64,000 bases of DNA. Source: Liopterus haemorrhoidalis (Eukaryota > Arthropoda > Insecta > Coleoptera > Dytiscidae). The stretch is taken from the NCBI GenBank assembly GCA_963971575.1, contig OZ020611.1, positions 60,297,381 through 60,361,380 of the forward strand, read 5' to 3'. Of this stretch, positions 23,186 to 32,479 are shown one piece after another. Made by a program: the position numbers and the translations under genes. The notes under the pieces were generated by a model. The model saw nothing but the letters and a program-made list of their open reading frames with translations, was not told the origin of the DNA and did no database searches. How positions within the stretch are numbered: the stretch's first letter is position 1; every line of letters starts with the position of its first letter.

Positions 23186-23732
23186 CAGTGGCGGTGAAAG
23201 ACAGGGGCACAGGCCGAGGGCGCCAGCTCTTAGGGGCGCCAAAACAAAAGCTTAGATATACATATTCTAGATATAGATATACATACATAAGTTTTTCTAT
23301 TTATATTAAGATCAAAAATATAAATTTCATTTCTATATCAGTCTCGTCCATATTAAATACAAAAATGAATTTAAAGATGTACACATTTATTGATTATATA
23401 ATATTATTCAGTCTTCTTTGGGACTTCTGCAAAATATATAAAGCATAATATTTGCATACTTATATTTGTATATAAATAACAAAGAAAGTCTATTTTTCAA
23501 TCTTCTTGCTTGTTTGAAGACGCTGTTTCGGAGATAGTTTTTTAAATAATTTAACGTAGAAAATGATCGTTCAGCAGTACGTTGTTTACTGGTAACGTTA
23601 CTAACCATCTAAATCAGAAGAATATGTTTGAAATAAGATTGCACCTACCCCCCTTTTCAGTACGCCACATTGTAACAAAAGGGTGCAGTTTGACGAGTTT
23701 GACGAGCGCCAAAAGAACTATCGCCGGCTCTG
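23186..23732 (-). mobile_element. internally deleted hAT element
   Basis: Left end CAGTGGCGGTGAAAG; complement of right end CAGAGCCGGCGATAG. The flanking 8-mers GCTAAAAT (23,178-23,185) and GCTAAAAC (23,733-23,740) differ at one base, fitting the 8-bp hAT target duplication. The interior keeps only the last part of the transposase on the minus strand. 547 bp against several kb for an intact element. Confidence 0.85.
23425..23608 (-). pseudogene. hAT transposase C-terminal dimerisation fragment
   Basis: Reads VSNVTSKQRTAERSFSTLNY, then LKNYLRNSVFKQARRLKNRL and SLLFI. The A-E-R-S-F-S-x-L motif followed by L-K-x-Y-L-R-x is the hATC dimerisation domain of the zinc-finger MYM/hAT transposase family. 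All upstream domains (BED finger, RNase-H-like core) are deleted. Residue changes (S-K-Q-R-T for the usual S-A-S-A) show decay. Confidence 0.8.
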
Positions 23733-25327
23733 GCTAAAACGCACGTTTTATTGTAAAGAAAATATATCTCCTGTCTGTAAAAGGCAAAAAAAGAATAAGT
23801 CAATGAATTCCTTAGTTTAAAAAATACAGTTAAACATAAATTTCTTTCGATAAATAAGAAATTTACCAGAAACAGAACTCTTTTTCGAGACTTAGTTTAA
23901 TGACCCAGATACTAGAACAGAAGGATTGCTTGTTTTGACACGCATTCTTAAGAACATTTGAGGTTTCATTGAAGTTTTTGATCACTTTTGACATAAAAAA
24001 TATTCGTTATAAGTTGTAATATTAATGGCCTTAGTTGCCGATGTATTTATTAATTTAAAAAAAGTAAGCTATTCAATAACTTAATAGCATTGAAAGTTGT
24101 ATATTAAAGTAATAGATAGATTAAATACTATATTAAATTTGTTAGTATTTATAATACAGTTTTGATAAATGAATATATTATCAAATATATTAAATACGTT
24201 ACAAACTTTTAAGAAGCGTTTACAAAACCGTGCCTGATGCCCGATTTTATAAACAATTTAACAGCGTATTTAACTTGAGCATAAAGTTAAAATAGTTTTA
24301 TCCATTGAAAAACAATTTTACTAGCAGCTTGTTTACGTTTAGCACTTTGCTATAATTATTTATGAAACTGGAGATAGAAGTATTTAAAATACAAAGATGT
24401 ATTTAAAATATTGAGCAAAATACTTAACCGATAGGATCTCACTCGCACGAAATGTAACGCGATCAGTCAGAGTATAACTAAAGTCTCGTTTATAATACAT
24501 GTTTATTATAAAGAGACTAATGGCTTGTTGGGGGATAGTCTCAATCTAGATGTAATATGTTTACAATAATTCCTCTGTTATTCTATGTTCTTAGTATAAG
24601 CAGAGGTACTATCTTGGTCTAGCTCACTCGGTGACTTCATTTCCACCATAATATCGGAGCGAGCCTTCACGTGACTTAATACCGCGTATAAATACTGACC
24701 CATGAGTGAATACTGGCTTAAGCCTTGGACTTTGATTGTCATAGCAAACGCAAATCAGAAGAAATTGGATCATGGTCATTGAGATTGGCATATTCCGATC
24801 AGTTGATATTAGTTATAATTATGGCATGAAAAAATACCACATTTTCCAACACCCGTTATGATCTGTACCTAGAACCATTTTCGGGGTTTTTCGGCTCTGG
24901 TCGTGGTTCGATTTTGCCCACCGCCCACGCCCTTGTCACCATCTTGCTATCCACGTTCTGGTTTACCGATTGTTACCGCCCGCGTCTTAGTCTCATCGCA
25001 ACAATCAGAACAAAATTTGTTCTTAAATAATTAAGTTGTTTTTTTTTTTTTTTTTGTTTTTGAAATAATTTTCTATTTAAGCCATTATACAACGAAATCA
25101 ATTTTATGGTTTTCGAGCAATTACAATAACACAACGGAATTATAGATACAGAGGTTCAAAACACTATACCACTTTGTCTTAATATGCTATGCACTAAGTT
25201 ATGGATCTATATAAACCAGACTTCATACGTTTTACAGAATTTGTTGCACAGTGATGTTGCCTTAATATTTTTACTATAGAATTAACAAAACTAATACATC
25301 AATGCCCGGCTGCTAAAAAACGAGTAG
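23733..25327. other. no gene seen
   Basis: AT-rich intronic sequence. A ~75-bp stretch at about 25,125-25,200 recurs near 30,275-30,368; a T-tract lies at about 25,038-25,055. Confidence 0.4.
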
Positions 25328-25372
25328 GGCCCTGTCATTCCACCTTCGGATAAACTTAAATCGGTAACTACA

Positions 25373-25545
25373 GTCTATTCCAAACGGTTAGGTGGAACTA
25401 ACCGGAATTTTCATTGTTGTAAATTGTTATTAGCTATTTTTTTATATATTGAAGTTGGATTTTCCTGAACAAAATGATCAAAAGCTTCAATCAATCGGTA
25501 AAAGTAACTAGAATTGAAAATCTAGTTCCTAAACCAAAGGAACAG
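25373..25545. repeat. nested repeat inside the Harbinger element (family R27)
   Basis: Interrupts the MITE-like left arm. Its right part (TCCTGAACAAAATGATCAAA, then AAAAGTAACTAG, then AACCAAAGGAACAG) matches the repeat at 26,864-27,074. Boundaries approximate. Confidence 0.5.
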
Positions 25546-25993
25546 ACTTTATTTGATAGACAAAGTTATCTAATACTTTATCTGTTGAATAAATGCCATC
25601 CCGTCTTTCAATTCAATTTTTTTACCTATCATATAGTTATCTGACGGATAATGAGACTGACGTATTGAATCCTTAGATTGAATGTGTAACTGAAATAGGC
25701 GTTTAGAAAATTTTTATTTGTTTCTCTATAGGGATAAATAGGGATGAATTAAATAGGTAACCTGACAGCTGTCAAGCCGTTTTTTTTTTATTGTCATTAA
25801 TAAAATTAAATTTATATATGCGTTATACAATATTTTAGCAATTATTAATGTCGTAAGCATGTAATAAAATTGGGGGTATGAATAATAAATAGTAGATATT
25901 AATAATAATTGTTCTACGTTTACTTAATTTTTTAATTTTATTAGGATTGTTGTAAATACAAAATAAGTTATAATAAACATGAAAAAAAGAAAT

Positions 25994-26540
25994 TAAATCA
26001 CGGAATATTCTTTCATTTTAATTTCTTCTGAGTAGTCAGTTTCTTCAGATACGTTACCGACACGGTACTGATTTTTTGTGGGTGGTTCCTCATATCCACT
26101 CTTGTAATATTAAAGTTGCGTAACACTGCAGTTGCTACTATACCAATCATCATAATCTTATTGCTCAAATTCGAAGCGAATATTAGAATTATTAAACATT
26201 GTATAGTAAGGCGTGGATCCCGGTTAACGTTTAATACAAAATATTCTTCTCGACACCTGTTAACTTCAGTCTTTTTTTCCCAGAGGAAACCAGTTTTACT
26301 AACATTACATCCAAGGCTGCAACCACTCGTGGATACCGGGCAATTTCGTAAAATACTCGATGAAATTTGTGTATTGAATTTTCCTTACAAGGTATACAAA
26401 TGAAATCAGAACATAAGCTGGATATTGCACGAGATACTTTTTTCATATTTTTTCTCACCGTGGTTTGTGCCCTGTTGTTTTGGAGTTAAAGCATTATTTC
26501 TACAATTAATTAAATTCAAACAAATTATTTTCAAGTCCAC
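25994..26540 (-). pseudogene. Harbinger (HARBI1-like) transposase pseudogene
   Basis: In order on the minus strand: NNALTPKQQ (about 26,530), then VSRAISSLCSDFICIP and FHRVFYEIARYPRVVAALDV (about 26,430-26,290), then after frame changes MIGIVATAVLRNF (about 26,140) and EEPPTKNQYRVGNVSEETDY (about 26,090-26,030), ending near 25,995. The first blocks match the region around the first catalytic aspartate of HARBI1-type nucleases (F-x-x-I-A-x-P-x-V-x-G-x-x-D), where C-T-H normally follows the D but V-M-L is found here. The later blocks match the V-A-x-A-V-L-H-N region and acidic tail. The middle of the core is deleted. Inactive. Confidence 0.72.
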
Positions 26541-26863
26541 TTTGCAATTTATTGTTCAGAGAAATCAATTCATTTTTAACGTTTTGACATTGACAGCATT
26601 TATTTGTTACTTATTCGCTGCTTGACTACCGAATAACTTTCCTGCCAGATAGCATAGTTTATTCTAGGAATAACTTTATCTGAAGGTGGAAAGACGCAGT
26701 ATTGTTTTTATCCGTCAGATAACGTTACCAGTCACTTTATCTGAAGGTGGAAAGACCGGGCCTGAGTGTTTTTACTCGAGTTATGCCTAACTCCATTCAA
26801 AAATACATATAACAACATATCATTTGAACTTGAGGTACAAATAAGTCAAGTTTAGGCATTTAA

Positions 26864-27074
26864 CTAGTTCTTTAGCAACCAGCCATATATAGTGCAAACG
26901 TTTAATTATTTTAATTAAACGGAACTAAATAAAAAAATTATTTTTGTAAGTTGTCATGAGCTGACTTTTTAACATTTGAAGTTCACTTTACTAAACAAAA
27001 TGATTAAAATACTCATTTAAACGTTAAAAGTTACTGTTTTTCAAAATATAGTTCTGCCTAAATCAAAGAACTAG
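26864..27074. mobile_element. 211-bp MITE-like repeat (family R27)
   Basis: Ends CTAGTTCTTT and AAAGAACTAG are perfect inverted repeats. The interior (ACTAAACAAAATGATTAAAA) resembles 25,373-25,545. No ORF; target duplication not identified. Confidence 0.55.
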
Positions 27075-27906
27075 ATCAATAGTTTTATTACAACTATTAT
27101 TTGAATTATGAATACAAGCTCTCTAAATTTATATAACTGTCAAAACGAATCTAGAAATTAGGAAGTAGGTAGTTTTTTTTTAATACACTTATAAATAATT
27201 TCTTAATTAACTATATACGTTTATATAGAGATCTAATATACATTTCAGAATATTCTTAATTAGTATGATTAATTGAAATAAAAGAAAAAAAAATAAGTAT
27301 TTGTACTAAAAAATACTGTTTGTATTTAGTATTTTAAATACTTTTGTTTAGTATTTTGTATTTTAAATTCTTTTGAAAAGTATTTTATCAAGATCTGGAT
27401 ACAGCGAGCCATTTCAGTTATTACAGTTTGTTCCGGAGAGTGGAAGTTATTTCTGAATCAACTAAATACTTTTTCCAACATTTCGCTTTTTTTCCGGCCA
27501 AGAAAAACTGCATGTTCAAATATTTCGTGACCTAAGGCCGTTTTGGTCAAAAGACTACATAGCGACTACAAACTACCCTCAAACAAGTTAAAAGTTTCTG
27601 AAATAACAAACTTTGGAAAATATTTTTATTTGTCATGCTGTCAACAGTTACGCATTAATTATATATCTTTAAATATGGTAAATAAAACTCCGAACTGTTG
27701 TCAGCAGGGTGAATAAAAATATTTGTTTGACTTTACCAAGTGTGCAACTTAATAAACTTTTACCTATATTCAAGTTTCATTAATTAAATCTTCAATTATT
27801 CAATATATCTTCCAACAAATAGCAGTAAAAAACCAATTTCGCTAATGGACTGACATACCGCCTTATTCCTCTGTACCCATCAAATAGTATTAAAATAGGC
27901 ACCATT
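27075..27906. other. start of the receptor intron, no element assigned
   Basis: AT-rich DNA immediately downstream (minus strand) of the receptor exon's donor site. No recognisable repeats apart from T-rich and ATTT-rich stretches. Confidence 0.4.
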
Positions 27907-27912
27907 ACTCAC
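27907..27912 (-). promoter_or_regulatory. splice donor (GTGAGT) of the dopamine receptor exon
   Basis: On the minus strand the exon ends ...TATGTTCTG and continues GTGAGT, a consensus 5' splice site. It falls after 152 complete codons (phase 0), at the point where transmembrane helix 2 of D2-like receptors ends. Reading through gives only ten more codons before a stop. Confidence 0.85.
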
Positions 27913-28368
27913 CAGAACATAGACAGCAAAAGGCATGACAACAACAGCCACCAGTAGATCTGCAACCGCCAAACTAACAATGAAGTAATTGGTGACAGTC
28001 TGCAATGTCCTTTCACGATAAACACTCAGAATCACCAGTACATTACCGAACAATGTAAAAACCGGAAAAAGCACAAGTACCAATGCCCAGTAGTTGTACA
28101 CGTTCGCCTGAACTACTAGTGTGTTATTGTAACACGTGTTATTCGTACTATCGTTCCCTGACAATGTGCAATTCGCTAACTGGAAATCGTAACTATTTTT
28201 CTCGTCAGTATCATTGGTGAGGTTCAGATGGTTGAAATATGTATCTATATCTTCAAATAACAACAAAAAATTCTCCTTTGATTTACTGACTGTTGCGTTG
28301 AATTTAGTGTTGTTTTGTTCATCATACCAAAATCTCATGTCATCTGGTGTTGTTAAGTTATTCGCCAT
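27913..28368 (-). CDS. Dop2R: D2-like dopamine receptor, first coding exon
   Basis: Encodes the first 152 residues of a rhodopsin-family G-protein-coupled receptor. Insect D2-like receptors bind dopamine and couple to Gi/o in the neuronal membrane. Residues 1-92 are an extracellular N-terminus with no signal peptide and nine N-glycosylation sequons (N4, N19, N24, N49, N52, N66, N72, N76, N81). TM1 is about 93-117 with the conserved N at 109 ([11 protein letters not shown]). The first loop [10 protein letters not shown] leads to TM2, about 128-152, with the conserved LAVAD aspartate at 137. This TM1-TM2 sequence is nearly invariant among insect D2-like dopamine receptors, which is why I name it. 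ATG at 28,368; no better upstream start is visible. The remaining exons must lie below base 1, beyond an intron of at least 27.9 kb. Confidence 0.85.
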
Positions 28369-28440
28369 AGTTATAATTGTTGTTTCACTTTATTTCATGA
28401 ATTATAATTTTGCCTGAATATTGCTGGTAATAAATCATTT
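28369..28440 (-). other. 5' UTR sequence just upstream of the receptor ATG
   Basis: The minus strand reads AACAACAATTATAACT before ATG, an A-rich context suited to insect initiation. A weak AG acceptor candidate (ATATTCAG) lies about 45 bases upstream of the ATG, so the leader may be spliced here. Confidence 0.35.
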
Positions 28441-28799
28441 TCTTATATGTAATTATTTTCTCGAGGTATTTAACGGGCTGTTATATTCAAAATTCTCATC
28501 TCCCATGATTCCTTATGGAATTTGAATTCCCTCTTGTATTGAAACCAAATTTATTAACATTCAAATTGTTAAATTATAAAATGTTAACACCCAAATTACA
28601 CTTAACACAGTCACTAAAATAATTCGTTTTTAAAACAAAAAGTCAATAAAAAAAAAAATGCCAGTAACACTAAATCACGGTGTTTATCTCACATCGTAAA
28701 AAAAGTTTAACCAGTTGCTATTTCAAAATTTTTACCACGCAAAACATTCATTTTATTTTAATCCAATGCCTAGTTTTTATTCTTTTAACTATTTGAAGT

Positions 28800-28985
28800 T
28801 CCCGGTCCACATTTTTCTTGCAGTTGATCACGACTCGTATGCGACGGCAGGAAAGCTATGATCCAGGTGCGTCCATCTGTGCTAGCGTGTGCAGATCAAC
28901 TACATTCGACGCTCAGAAGTTGCGTCGGCGCCGCCCTGTCTTCGACGTCTGCCCTGGCGACGCATGCTCCACTCTCCTACAAAAG
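28800..28985. promoter_or_regulatory. CpG-containing GC-rich block upstream of the receptor exon
   Basis: A sharp rise in GC and CpG content (for example GTTGCGTCGGCGCCGCCCTG and GACGTCTGCCCTGGCGACGC) within otherwise very AT-rich DNA, about 0.43-0.6 kb upstream of the receptor ATG on its strand. It may be a promoter or untranslated first exon. On the plus strand TTTTTCTTGCAG and CCAG/GTGCGT could also bracket a ~40-bp exon. No protein similarity was seen. Confidence 0.4.
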
Positions 28986-29534
28986 AAAATTTCGTTTAGA
29001 ACTGAAAATTTGGTACAGATCATAGGACCATATGGGTCACGGTCAAGAGCAACGATTTCATTTGTTTCCCTATAAGATTTTGTACTTCTAAACCTATAAC
29101 CATATGGATTGGGACAGTTATAAAATAAAAGTCTTTGGGCAGAAAATGATGGTCTATATGAACATATTTATTTATATATATATATATGATTTGTAAACAG
29201 AACCAACCAATAAATAACAACAATAAATTATTTATAAAATATACACAATATTAAAATATATAATCAATGCATACATATTTTTCTTCCTGAAATGAATACA
29301 TTTATCTTAAAGAAATTATCGTTTTTTAAAGACACTTGTTTTATCAGGTCGTCAAGGATGAAATTTTTAGTTAATAATATTGCCAACTTTAACAGCTTAT
29401 TATTTGACATTGGCTTAATATTTTACCGTTCTGTTTTTTTTTTTTGGAAACTTAGGCATATCGCCTGTTGCATAGAATCATTGTATGCCTTTAAAAATTA
29501 TCAAAAACTTTTTTTTTAAATTAATTTGGTGAAA
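28986..29534. other. no gene seen
   Basis: AT-rich, with a short TA microsatellite near 29,175. No recognisable coding or repeat unit. Confidence 0.4.
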
Positions 29535-30255
29535 ATGGAAGGGTCGGAAATTCGCACTATTATAAAGTATGATTTCTTACGTGGAACTACGGTATCGCAG
29601 ACCGCGCGAAACATTAATAGTGTATTTGGCTCTAGTGCTACTACGCAGCAAACAATCAGACCAATTCTGTAACGCAGTTACTATGATAATAGTAACTAAG
29701 TCTGTCTCTATGTGCAAGGTCAGTTACTATCATGAATGGAAGCCATTATACTTTTTATAATATTTTATCTTGTAGTAACGTTACTACACAGTAAGTTTTT
29801 ACAGAATTGATCTGAATATCAAATTGGTTCGCCAAATTTCGTACAGGTAACTTAAAAATAAAACAAAAACAAAAACCTGGCAAATCGATCACAGTAGAAA
29901 TAAACTGCAACCAACTGGACGAAATTATGCAAAAACTTAAAGAAAAACAGCCTAGATTGGTCAACAGATCGACTCCTATCTTATTGCATGATAATGCTAG
30001 ACCAAACACTGCACAAATGGCTTTGGCAAAACTACAGGAATTGGAGTTGGAACTTCTTCATCATCCTCCATACTCACCAGACCTAGCCCCCACTGACTTC
30101 ATCCGTAATTTTGAAAACCTTTTAATAGGAACATAGTTTAATTCCGACAATGCTGTCCACCAGGGTTTTATACAACAGTATGAACAACCTGCCGCTTAAA
30201 TGGCAAAAGTGTATAGTCAATATGGGTGCATACTTTGATGAATAAAATAATTCCA
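29535..30255 (+). pseudogene. mariner (DD34D) transposase, internally deleted
   Basis: ATG at 29,535 opens MEGSEIRTIIKYDFLRGTTV, then SQTARNINSVFG, a mariner N-terminal helix-turn-helix, stopping after IRPIL. Unrelated sequence follows. The C-terminal core returns at 29,927 (LKEKQPRLVNRSTPILLHDN, then ARPNTAQMALAKLQ) and HHPPYSPDLAPTDF. Counting from the D of LLHDN to the D of APTD gives 34 residues between, the DD34D mariner signature. The middle, with the first aspartate, is missing or replaced. Terminal repeats were not securely found. Inactive. Confidence 0.78.
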
Positions 30256-30274
30256 TATATATGTAAGTTATCAA

Positions 30275-30368
30275 CCAATAATTTCAATAACACAACGGAA
30301 TACTATATACAGAGGTTCAGAACACTATACCTCTTTGTCTTAATATGCTATATGCACTAAGTTATGGA
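30275..30368. repeat. duplicated ~90-bp segment (second copy near 25,125-25,200)
   Basis: Shares AATAACACAACGGAAT, ATACAGAGGTTCA, AACACTATACC and CTTTGTCTTAATATGCTAT with 25,125-25,200 in the same orientation. Its position just after the mariner remnant suggests part of a dispersed element rather than a local duplication. Confidence 0.65.
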
Positions 30369-30957
30369 CTTTGCATTTCTTCTACAAATTTCATCCTTGA
30401 CGACTTAATAGAAGTGCTTGTGTAAATGAAATTTGAAAAATTTTGCTTTTTTGTGGAATACATCAACATAAAAGCAATCACACTAATTTTCAGATTTTAT
30501 AAACGTATGTATATGGTATAATTTTGACTATAAAAAATTGATGTGAAGTGTGAATTTTCACACATTTCAGGATTTCGCAGGTATTTATTAACTATGTGAT
30601 GATTATTTGGGATGCCAAAACAAATTTTATGTCAAAATATTTTTTTATGAATTTTAATTCGAATGCCTAATACCATTATTTAAGTTTCTAAATATGTGCA
30701 GAATTTTTTTTATATAGCAAGGTTCATTAAGATTTTGAAAATTGCGCCTTAGGCTTCCATTGGTTGCTTAAATCATAAGCCTCGCCCTCTGATACCTTCA
30801 AATATAGAATTAAATTATAATTTCAAAACTTCCCACTGGTTATTAAATTTACGCTTTTAAAAATTAAATGCAACATTTACCAAAATATAACTAGAATTTT
30901 GGCAAAATAATTTAAACAAAATAAAAATGCAAAAAAAAAAAAACTGAAAAAATAAAA
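30369..30957. other. no gene seen
   Basis: AT-rich DNA without recognisable genes. Confidence 0.4.
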
Positions 30958-31040
30958 ATTGACGGGATTCGAACACAGTTTCTTACAGTTGTTTCAACTC
31001 ACTAAGCGACAATGCTACCACTGTGCTATACAGGATCACT
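30958..31040 (-). repeat. tRNA-like sequence (SINE head or tRNA pseudogene)
   Basis: The minus strand reads TGTATAGCACAGTGGTAGCA (an excellent box A) and, about 35 bases later, GTGTTCGAATCCCG (box B). The T-arm stem and acceptor stem do not pair cleanly, so it is unlikely to be a working tRNA gene. Confidence 0.55.
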
Positions 31041-31084
31041 CGTTTAGTATGTTAAATAGCGGATTAAATATATTATATATTTTA

Positions 31085-31515
31085 CTTAAAAACACAAAAA
31101 ATGCGTTATTTTCCGAAAACATAATCTGATCAAAAATTCCTGTTGTACTATTCCGGTTCACACCGATGTACATTACTGAGATTTTTTTCAGATTTTTAGT
31201 TTAAACCATCTGGGCTACAGGGTGTGGGACAAAATTTTTTTTGCACAATTTTGGCAAAAATCGCCTCAAAATAATTTATTTTGCAAAAATAATATTTTGA
31301 TCGTTAATCCACGTACCAAGGGCTTTCATTTGATACCCTAGACAGAATTGTAAAAAAATATTTTTTATTTCGATGAGCATATATTTGTTTATATTTTTAG
31401 GAGGATATGTTTTTTAGATGTTTTAGTAATTTTCCTATGTGCGGATCAAAGAGTTGTATAAGCATGCCAAAATTCAACTCTCTAGGTTTATCCGTTTGGC
31501 TACAATTTTTACCGA

Positions 31516-31573
<58 letters not shown>

Positions 31574-31620
31574 GACAAAATGACTGAGGTTTTTTGGTCA
31601 TGCCTACAAAACCCTAAAAA
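31085..31620 (+). mobile_element. CAGA-tailed repeat element, copy 1 (one internal monomer)
   Basis: Shares with 35,120-35,825 a ~250-bp module (ATCAAAAATTCCTGTTG, then TTTCCGGTT/TTCCGGTTC, GATGTACATTACT, GGTGTGGGACAA). It also shares the downstream block GCATGCCAAAATTCAACTC, CCGTTTGGCTACAATTT, the CAGA microsatellite, and a terminal TTTTTTGGTC...AAAACCCTAAAA. An open frame across the microsatellite encodes T-D-R-Q repeats but is not conserved in the other copy, so I do not call a gene. Confidence 0.65.
31516..31573 (+). repeat. (CAGA)n microsatellite
   Basis: About 14 CAGA units inside the repeat element. The sister copy has only a few degenerate units at 35,748-35,770. Confidence 0.92.
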
Positions 31621-32014
31621 TGCCCACGCAAATGTTCAGATTTACTTGAAAATGCAATATTGCAAATTTATTTTTGGCCCATATATTTATTAAAACATTA
31701 CGCTTTCTTAATTAGTAAACTATTTTAAGTTAACTATTTGCCACTTCCTGATCTTAAATCATTTATTTATCAAATTGGCAAAAAAAGTAATTAGTAAATC
31801 CAGCATGTAAAAATAAGCAAATTGTTTTCTTGAAATTTCAAACAGGAAATACAGAAATTAATATTAGTGTCTATATAATAACTATTAGATATTAATTAAG
31901 GGGTAATAGTTACAGATGTTTTCGCTAATAATAGCATTTTGACAAAATAAGTGATATAAATATTATTCTAAATCTTAAGTTGGGTAAGGCAAATAGCAAA
32001 AGCAAAGCTTTATA

Positions 32015-32233
32015 CCATGTGTTCAAAAAGAAATTACATAAGGGTTGGCTGTGGCAACATAAAATAATGTGTACTGCAAGCTTTAACTGTCAGTTAATTA
32101 ACTGTCGTCACTGTCTATTGAAAAATCAACTAAGCTATAATTATAATGCTAAATAAGACAGTTAAAGCTTGCACTACACGTTATTTTATTTTTCCACAGC
32201 GAACCCTTATGTAATTTCTTTTTGAACTCATGG
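32015..32233. mobile_element. 219-bp MITE with ~76-bp inverted repeats and TA duplication
   Basis: Left arm begins CCATGTGTTCAAAAAGAAAT; the complement of the right arm begins CCATGAGTTCAAAAAGAAAT. They continue TACATAAGGGTT and pair as far as GCAAGCTTTAACTGTC. TA is on both sides (32,013-32,014 and 32,234-32,235). No coding capacity. The arm also occurs at 33,066-33,118 beside a transposase fragment, its probable autonomous relative. Confidence 0.88.
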
Positions 32234-32479
32234 TATGACAACTGACTTACATTAAGGTACAGCCTTTGTAATCATTAAAATTGGAAATTATAATTTTTTG
32301 ATTTCACAGGTACAGGAAAATAAACATAAAAAACTAAAGAACGAGAAAGGGACTTTCGCGAAAAGTATGAGGATTCTGAGCACTCCATAACCCCATATTT
32401 TGTGAATTTGTATACCCCGAAAAGGTAAACAAAGCCTCGTCAGAAAAAAACGTTAAATATAACTAATCATTCTTATTAA

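Larger units (their letters stand above)
25328..26762 (-). mobile_element. internally deleted Harbinger element, probable parent of H259 MITEs
   Basis: Left end GGCCCTGTCATTCCACCTTC; right end CTGAAGGTGGAAAGACCGGG, then CC. These are the terminal repeats of the 259-bp MITEs. About 25,560-25,680 matches the MITE interior (TGAATAAATGCCATCCCGTC, ACGGATAATGAGACTGACGT). Between 25,994 and 26,540 the minus strand encodes Harbinger transposase pieces absent from the MITEs. The right terminus occurs twice in tandem (ending about 26,697 and 26,762). Flanking triplets (TAG, TGA) do not match, so the target duplication has decayed. Confidence 0.7.

Noticed and set aside
26116..26403. 95-codon open frame on the plus strand
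   Set aside because: Antisense to the Harbinger transposase remains on the minus strand.
27880..27912. Continuation of the receptor frame past residue 152
   Set aside because: It runs through a consensus GTGAGT donor into intron sequence and stops within ten codons; the resemblance to V-x-N-G of the next exon is coincidental.
30958..31040. Functional tRNA gene
   Set aside because: Boxes A and B are good, but the stems do not close; better read as a SINE head or pseudogene.
31439..31693. Open frame with T-D-R-Q repeats
   Set aside because: The repeats come from the CAGA microsatellite; the sister element at 35 kb does not preserve the frame.
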